A stretch of 64,000 nucleotides of DNA from Symbiodinium natans (taxonomy: Eukaryota > Sar > Dinophyceae > Suessiales > Symbiodiniaceae). Below, piece after piece: positions 58,659 to 64,000 of the stretch. Location: positions 468,501 to 532,500 of the forward strand of contig CAJNDS010000336.1 in NCBI GenBank assembly GCA_905221605.1, in the 5' to 3' direction. The first letter of the stretch is position 1. Every line of letters starts with the position of its first letter. Under the pieces are notes generated by a model. It saw only the letters and a program-made list of their open reading frames with translations. It had not been told where the DNA came from and made no database searches. The position numbers and the translations under genes are program-made.

Positions 58659-58781
58659 GCCTGGAACAGTCCTTCATAGGGTTTAGGGTTTAGGGTTTAG
58701 GGTTTAGGGTTTAGGGTTTAGGGTTTAGGGTTTAGGATAATCCCGATTAAGGGCTGTTAGTATAAGGGGGAAGATCCCAAG

Positions 58782-59206
58782 GCATGGAACAGCCAGCAGC
58801 GCGAGGCCCTCTGCGTTCCCTTCCGCTTCGGGGGCGACGAGTTCGTCTTCGCCTTCGTGGCCCAGGAGGGCGCCAGCGCGGACCTCCGCGGCTTCCTGGA
58901 CACCCTGCGGAGCCTCGTGGTGGCGCGGCTGCGCGAGGTCTTCGACTTCCGGAAGCTGCCCCGGGAGCAGTGCCGCCGCGACGGGGAGGAGATCAAGGCG
59001 CGGGGGCCGGCCATCAGCATCGCGGCCTCGGATTCTGGGAGCTGCGAGGTGGCCATCTGGGAGCTCCACCAGCTCTACCTGCAGGCGGAGAAGTTCCTCG
59101 AGGCCGCCAAGCTGGAGTTCAGGAAGGGGGAGGACCCCAAGGGCGGCGTGCAGGTGCAGGCCGACCGGGCTGCGCACCTGCGGCTTCCGGAGCTCAGGAA
59201 GCTGAC
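58782..59206 (+). CDS. GGDEF protein, exon 4 with intact GGDEF signature
   Basis: After CCCAAG the frame reads AWNSQQREALCVPFRFGGDE, then FVFAFVAQEG. GGDEF is at 58830-58844 (about residue 171 of the spliced product). The domain continues (LRGFLDTLRSLVVARLREVF) and ends with a helical part (WELHQLYLQAEKFLEAAKLE). There is no RxxD inhibitory site at the usual place upstream of GGDEF. Diguanylate cyclases make c-di-GMP from two GTP; with GGDEF, the DxD and ND residues present the site could be active, though the first motif is degraded. The exon end is uncertain; the frame stays open to about 59294. Confidence 0.8.
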
Positions 59207-59332
59207 AGATGACGACCGACATGGAGCCATGCTCCTTGGGGACCAAACGATCTCTCTAGAATTGGGATCATATGCCCTATACTACCATAAATAATCATAA
59301 ATCCCTCTTAGGGTATAAGGCTGGTCCTGAAG

Positions 59333-59510
59333 GCTGGTGGAGCTCCTGAGCCACGGCACCCCAGTTGGGCAGGAGAACGCCGCGGTGGCGCTCGTGGCGC
59401 GGTCTGGGGCCATCCCCCCGCTGGTGGAGCTCCTCAGTCATGGGACGCCTGTGGCGCAGGAGAGGGCCGCGCTGGCACTGTCCAATCTGGCCGCAAATAA
59501 TGCAAACCAG
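59333..59510 (+). CDS. Armadillo-repeat exon 1
   Basis: After GAAG the frame reads LVELLSHGTPVGQENAAVAL, VARSGAIPPLVELLSHGTPV, AQERAALALSNLAANNANQ. The first unit is short, as if about 14 residues were lost between AAVAL and VARSG. A GT donor at 59511 joins in phase to 59649. The same strand and a gap of only 126 bp make fusion to the GGDEF exons possible, but the joining splice site is not resolved. Confidence 0.7.
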
Positions 59511-59648
59511 GTCGGGGGCTTGGCTTGGTTGTGGGTCCCTTTTTGTATTGAAAGCCTCTTTCATACACCCCTCTGTTCCATGTAGTTTAGGGGTTTGATT
59601 TCGGGCCCGTTCTGGGAGACTCTATTCTGACTTTCAGAAGTCCACCAG

Positions 59649-60284
59649 GTGCCCATCGCCGTGGCGGGAGCCATCCCTCCGCTGGTCGAGCTCCTGAGAG
59701 GGGGGACGCCCACTGGACAGGAGAATGCTGCTTTGGCGCTTTCGAACCTGGCCGTCAACGACACCAACAAGCTGTCCATCGCAGGGGCTGGGGGCATCCC
59801 TCCCCTCGTCGAGCTCCTGACGCGCGGGACGTTGGTGGGGCAGGAGGAAGCCGCCGCGGTGCTGCTGAGTCTGGCAGCCAACGTGGGCAACCAGTTGCCC
59901 ATCGCCAGTGCTGGGGGCATCCCTCCCCTGGTTGAGCTCCTGACCCGCGGCACGCCCGTGGCGCAGGAGAACGCCGCTGGCGCGCTCTGGAACCTGGCAG
60001 CCAACGACGAGAACGAGGCCGAAATCGCCCGAGCTGGCGCTGTCCGCCCTCTCGTGGAGCTGCTGACCCACGGAACCTCCGTGGCGCAGGAGAGGGCTGC
60101 AGGGGCCCTCTGGAACCTCACCTTCCGCCCCGAGAACCTGGCCGAGGCCAAGACGGCGGGGGCTTTGGCCGCGGCCGCGGAGCTCTCGGTTTCCGGCAGC
60201 CCCACCGCCCAGGAGGAGGCGAAGAAGCTGGTGTCACAGCTGCAGCCCGGGCGCAGAGGCGCGGACTCTACGAGCTTTGCATAG
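59649..60284 (+). CDS. Armadillo-repeat exon 2 (C-terminal)
   Basis: Continues VPIAVAGAIPPLVELLRGGT, then four more units of about 42 residues (GGIPPLVELLTRGTLVGQEE, GGIPPLVELLTRGTPVAQEN, GAVRPLVELLTHGTSVAQER, each followed by an AxALxxLAxN stretch) and ends LVSQLQPGRRGADSTSFA, TAG. Arm repeats form a superhelix that binds other proteins. The GAIPPLVELL consensus is kept nearly perfectly, so the exon is likely functional. Codon GC is high compared with its repeat surroundings. Confidence 0.88.
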   Translation: MPIAVAGAIPPLVELLRGGTPTGQENAALALSNLAVNDTNKLSIAGAGGIPPLVELLTRGTLVGQEEAAAVLLSLAANVGNQLPIASAGGIPPLVELLTRGTPVAQENAAGALWNLAANDENEAEIARAGAVRPLVELLTHGTSVAQERAAGALWNLTFRPENLAEAKTAGALAAAAELSVSGSPTAQEEAKKLVSQLQPGRRGADSTSFA

Positions 60285-60289
60285 GCCAC

Positions 60290-60620
60290 GTCTGCTGCAA
60301 CTTGCCGATCGATTCTGCAACGTGCTGAAGTATTTGGTAGCTTTGCCATCAGATTCTTCTGCTCTTGACCAGCTCCCAAGTAGTACATAGCCTGCTTGGC
60401 GATGTGCCCAGATGTACCCAGCGCCTCAGGAGGTTGCTTGATGCCAGGCCTTTTATTCCAGTGGCGAAGAGTCAGGGCGGCTTCCTCCGGTGAAGCCGGA
60501 AGGAAGCCTCCGAATCGGGAAAAGGACTGTTCGCGAGAGAAATCGCTTCGGGTAAGGGTGTTTTGCTTCCCAAAAGAACGCCTGTCCCCTCAATGTCGTA
60601 GAATCCTGATGTTAACAACC
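60290..60620. other. Downstream flank of Arm gene
   Basis: No motif. Short open frame from 60396 has no support. Telomere-type repeats begin at about 60640. Confidence 0.4.
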
Positions 60621-61593
60621 CCCAACATACGCACCGAAACCCGAAACCCGAAACCCGAAACCCGAAACCCTAAACCCTAAACCCTAAACCCTAAACCCTA
60701 AACCCTAAACCCTAAACCCTAAACCCTAAACCCTAAACCCTAAACCCTAAACCCCAAAACCCTAAACCCTAAACCCTAAACCCTAAACTGGCCCGCACAG
60801 GCTCGGAAAGGGACGCGCGCCTTGCAAGGCCCCGCCCGACATACGGAAACCAACGAATGCCCCCCCCATGCGTGGACTTCTGAAGGGGGGGGGGGAGTCT
60901 TAGGGTTTAGGGTTTTTCCGTTTAAAGCTCTGACACCAACGATGCTCCAGGCACACAGAGCTTGGCTGCCGGGGCACTCAGAATCACCGGAGGACGCGGT
61001 GACTTCAGGCTTCCTGGGCGGTGCAACTTCAAGTGGTTATAGCTCTAACTAAGGGTTTAGGGGCAGGGTTTAGGGTTTAGGGTTTAGGGTTTAGGGTTTA
61101 GGGTTTAGGGTTTAGGGTTTAGGGTTTAGGGTTTAGGGCTTGGGTTTAGGGTTTAGGGTTTAGCGTTTAAGGTTTAGGGGTTCAAAAAAATTGAGGTGTT
61201 TAGGGGTGTAGGGCCTTCCAGGCGAGCTTCGGCTTCCGCTTCTTTTCCGCATGCTGGGTGGGCCGGAAGTCTGTAGACAAAGGGTTTAGGGTTTAGGGTT
61301 GCATCGCTGAAGCTTACTGCTGGTTAGCAGGGGATGAGGGAATGAGGGCCCTGTATCTACCCTTTCAGGGATTATTTAGGGTACTTCATTCCCTTCATGC
61401 CCTACTAACCAACAGTAAGAAAAGCAGCAGCCCCTTCTTCTACCACGCGTTGCGCATTGAGGCGTGCCCGCGAATTCGCTGCGTGATCCGATGGCTGAGA
61501 GAACTGAGACCATCCGCGGGAAAAACGTGTGCAAAGAGGCCAAACCTTCCATGAAAAACTGAAGGAATGTTAGTCGTGTTGGTTGCAACTGGG

Positions 61594-61716
61594 GTGTGTT
61601 GGGCACACGCGTGTCGAGAACAGGGGGGGTGCGTGTTGGGAACAGCCCGCAGCTGTGTCGGGAACACGCCAGGCACGTGTCCGGAACACTCCCAGGCCAG
61701 CGTGTTGGGAACACGT
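61594..61716. repeat. GTGTTGGGAACAC short palindrome cluster
   Basis: Six variants of GTGT-YGGG-AACAC at 17-25 bp spacing (61596, 61611, 61633, 61655, 61677, 61702). Stem ends are kept while the centre varies. Overlapping frames give C-V-G-N-T-P-like repeats without other support. Confidence 0.65.
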
Positions 61717-62069
61717 GCCTTCACGGAGGAAGGGCCAAGACCCGAACATTCCAAACCTCAGCCTGGAACTCGGACCCAATTCTGGGTGGCAGCTGTTCCC
61801 GACTCAAATTCCGGGTGCGCCGTACACGTGGGCCATGTTCCCAACACGCCCCCCCCGTGTTGTTACCAAGAGCTTGAAACACCTAGAAGCTGAAGCAAGC
61901 TCGGGCCCAAGTTGCATGTCGGGCCTATGGGTGTTAAGCTCATTCAGGGAGGCCCCTGAACACACCTTTGTTTGAGCTTTGTAGTGCAAGTTCTCGGGTT
62001 AAGGGCTTAGGGTTTCGGTATTTAGGTTTAGGGGGGGTTTAGGGTTTAGGGGTGTTTAGAGTTTAGAAT

Positions 62070-63060
62070 CCCCGGTTGAGTGTTGAGGTGTTTGGCTTGG
62101 GTGGTGCATCGCTGGTCTTGAGCCATACTCCAACCCTGAACTTCCCCCCTCAAATCTCCAAAACACTGAACCCTGCTGACCGGAGCCAGGCACCCTCACA
62201 AAAAACCCCCGACATGCGTTTGCTGAACAATCTCAGGTGTGAGACTTTTTTCACAGGTAGGTACTTAGGTCCCGCTGCGCAGGGACCTCAACGTACGGCA
62301 ACCCCAAACCTGAAAGTGAACGCTACTTAAACGGTCAAAGGCCAAAAAGGCCAATGACCCTGAACCCTAAATCCTAAAGCGCTAAACCGCTGAACCCCCG
62401 AAACCAGCTTGGCTTTAGGGCTTGGGGTTTTTTTTTGGGAGAGGGTAGGAGGCCTGCGGACCTCCAAAAGATTCTGCATTCCAAGCCGAGGGATCCTAAG
62501 CCCTATAGGCCCCAGAGGGGCTCTATTCCCCGGCAAATTCTGGCTTAGAGCCTAAGAGCAATGATTCATGACCAACATCAAAGGCCCGTTCTGACCGAGC
62601 CAGGCCTTCGGACGAGGATCGGCGAGCTTTCTGTTCGACGGCGTCGGCGTTTCAGGCGGGCTTTGCGGGTCAGCCATGGCCCACCTCAGTAGGGTTATTC
62701 TAACATCCACACATGAAGAAGGTAACAACTTCTCTGTTGCAGGTAAGGTGAAATCATCTTATAGCCATAACGCAAAAGACTTGAAGATGAAGGTGTGTAT
62801 CATGATGGCTGTGATGTTTCGCCAGACATCTGGAGAGCCGGGAGCGCACGTTTGAGAGATTGACATGCCGTTTCCGTCGCAGCCCGCAGGAAGCATTCAC
62901 AAAAAATGAAGTGTCATGGTAGCTACTGTAGCAAGGCGTTTATGGGTTTCATTTCTCTAACGGCGGAAGAAGACAAAGCCTGACTGCATAGACTTGCTCA
63001 GTTTGACTTGGCCTGCCCATGCTATTGAGGCAGGGTGCCGCTCAATTCAACTGCTAGCTA
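62070..63060. other. No recognised gene
   Basis: The telomere-type repeats fade out. One island near 62600-62690 reads EPGLRTRIGELSVRRRRRFR on plus and may be an exon, but it is unsupported. A stop (TAG 63059-63061) precedes the final open frame. Confidence 0.35.
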
Positions 63061-63076
63061 GAAGGGTTCGAACACA

Positions 63077-64000
63077 GGTAATTTCCTCCGGAAGGCAATT
63101 TTCTGGCCCCATGAATCGTTGAACCGTGGCGGCTGTGGTGAGGGTGCGGACGAGATGAGGTTGCTTGGCGGAGTCTTGAGTCGTTTCCTATGTCCTATGG
63201 ACTCTGAATGCGAGTGTAAAGCAGCAAGGAAGAGCATGCGACCAGCGAGAGACGATGATGAGGATGACCATGCCCTCAATCTTTGGCATCTAGACGCAGT
63301 GCGAACGTACTTCCTGAACGAGGTGTTTTCGTTCTACGCTCTTTGCGATTTTCTTCAGTTTGTGGTCCTGCTAGCTTCCGGGTGGGAACTCTGTGATGTC
63401 AGCCGCATGATTGCAGGGAGTGATCACAAGAAATATGCCGACTATGGGATGATAGCCTTGTCTGTACTTGGCATGTCCTTCGGGGTCACAGGAAGGAGGT
63501 GGATAGTTTTGTGTCCTGCTGGTGGCGTGTTCGCATACATGCTGTTCACCAACCTGATGGCCTTCGGCAGCTCTGAAACTTGTTCTGGGCAGCAGGACTA
63601 CCTAAACCCTGCATATGTTGCGAACCAGGCCGTTGCTCTGTTGCTGGGGACGTTGCAGTACTGGTGGTACATCTGGACATCGCAGGCGCTGGATCGTCTT
63701 TTCGAAGGAGGAAGCTATAGATGGTTGATAATGAACTCAAGGAAGCAGGCGGCTGCACAGGATGTAAGCATTGCGGAGACCGGGGAGGAGCACTGCCCGG
63801 AGATGAAGCATATTTCTCTAGTCCGGGATGATGGGGGGGAACACGGGAGCGAGGAAGACGAATCCGATGTTGAGGAACCTTGTCCCAGCTCCAAGGCCAT
63901 ATTGATATATGATTCCCAAGGTGGACATGCCCAGGTAGAAGTGAAGTTTTGCGAGCCGTCAGAGCTCGAACAAGTCAACGTCCCGGGCGACAGCTATCAC
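63077..64000 (+). CDS. Multi-pass membrane protein, 5' or internal exon, runs off the window
   Basis: An uninterrupted plus frame from an ACACAG acceptor-like site (or the ATG at 63155) to the window end, over 300 codons. It has hydrophobic segments FYALCDFLQFVVLLASGWEL, YGMIALSVLGMSFGVTG, WIVLCPAGGVFAYMLFTNLM and VANQAVALLLGTLQYWWYIW, so at least four membrane helices, then a hydrophilic acidic part (EEHCPEMKHISLVRDDGGEH) and a region starting SKAILIYDSQGGHAQVEVKF. No family recognised. The 3' end is missing. Confidence 0.65.

Larger units (their letters stand above)
54604..62060. repeat. Domain of interstitial telomere-type repeats (right)
   Basis: Continues the left domain beyond the second element. 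Long perfect tracts: 55868-55935, 55990-56180, 57087-57145, 58445-58545, 60662-60785 (all CCCTAAA), 58680-58735 and 61065-61135 (TTTAGGG). As on the left, islands between them carry exons. Confidence 0.92.

Overview
This window looks like nuclear DNA of a dinoflagellate, probably Suessiales (Symbiodinium or Polarella type). That is an inference, with no species-level marker behind it. It rests on long (TTTAGGG)n / (CCCTAAA)n tracts scattered through the interior, introns with GC as well as GT donors and an AG|G acceptor context, short direct repeats at intron ends, copia-type retroelements with an HVDD reverse-transcriptase box, and lineage-typical proteins (a Ubl-like exon beside ankyrin repeats, C1-like zinc fingers).

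Layout. 0.3-1.9 kb: an intronless protein kinase (-). 2.2-5.3 kb: three tandem copies of a C1-like zinc-finger plus helical-module gene (-), with less certain exons upstream. 7.0-11.4 kb: a membrane-protein remnant (-), the 5' end of a copia-like element (+) and a decayed RT/RNase H remnant (-). 11.9-19.3 kb: a block with no recognisable gene but dense structured repeats: GC-rich hairpins with compensatory stem changes, a 37-nt foldback present three times, double hairpins with a shared loop, 60-bp and 51-bp tandem repeats, an AT-rich island of nested hairpins and a palindromic tandem array. 19.8-30.7 kb: a complete copia-superfamily retrotransposon (200-bp LTRs that read as identical, TSD AAAGC) with very long membrane and coiled-coil extensions and one in-frame TGA. 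31.1-32.6 kb: a Ubl-like exon and ankyrin-repeat exon (+). 32.8-45.7 kb and 54.6-62.1 kb: two domains rich in telomere-type repeats that are not empty. Small islands between tracts read as exons on both strands. Four assemble in phase into a starch-binding CBM20 domain (42.66-44.64 kb), and four assemble in phase into a GGDEF (diguanylate-cyclase-type) domain (57.93-59.2 kb) followed by armadillo repeats (59.33-60.28 kb). 45.67-54.60 kb: a second copia-type element (136-bp LTRs, TSD CTAAC) inserted in a telomere-type tract. 63.08 kb to the end: an open frame for a multi-pass membrane protein running off the window.

How it fits together. There is no operon logic. The common theme is invasion and expansion: recent LTR insertions, tandem and segmental duplication, and introns largely made of telomere-type repeat in either orientation. 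The most interesting results are the GGDEF gene, the telomere-repeat introns (one bounded by a perfect 15-bp direct repeat at both splice junctions), and the structured hairpin cassettes at 12-19 kb. All calls come from reading the sequence; nothing was searched against a database.
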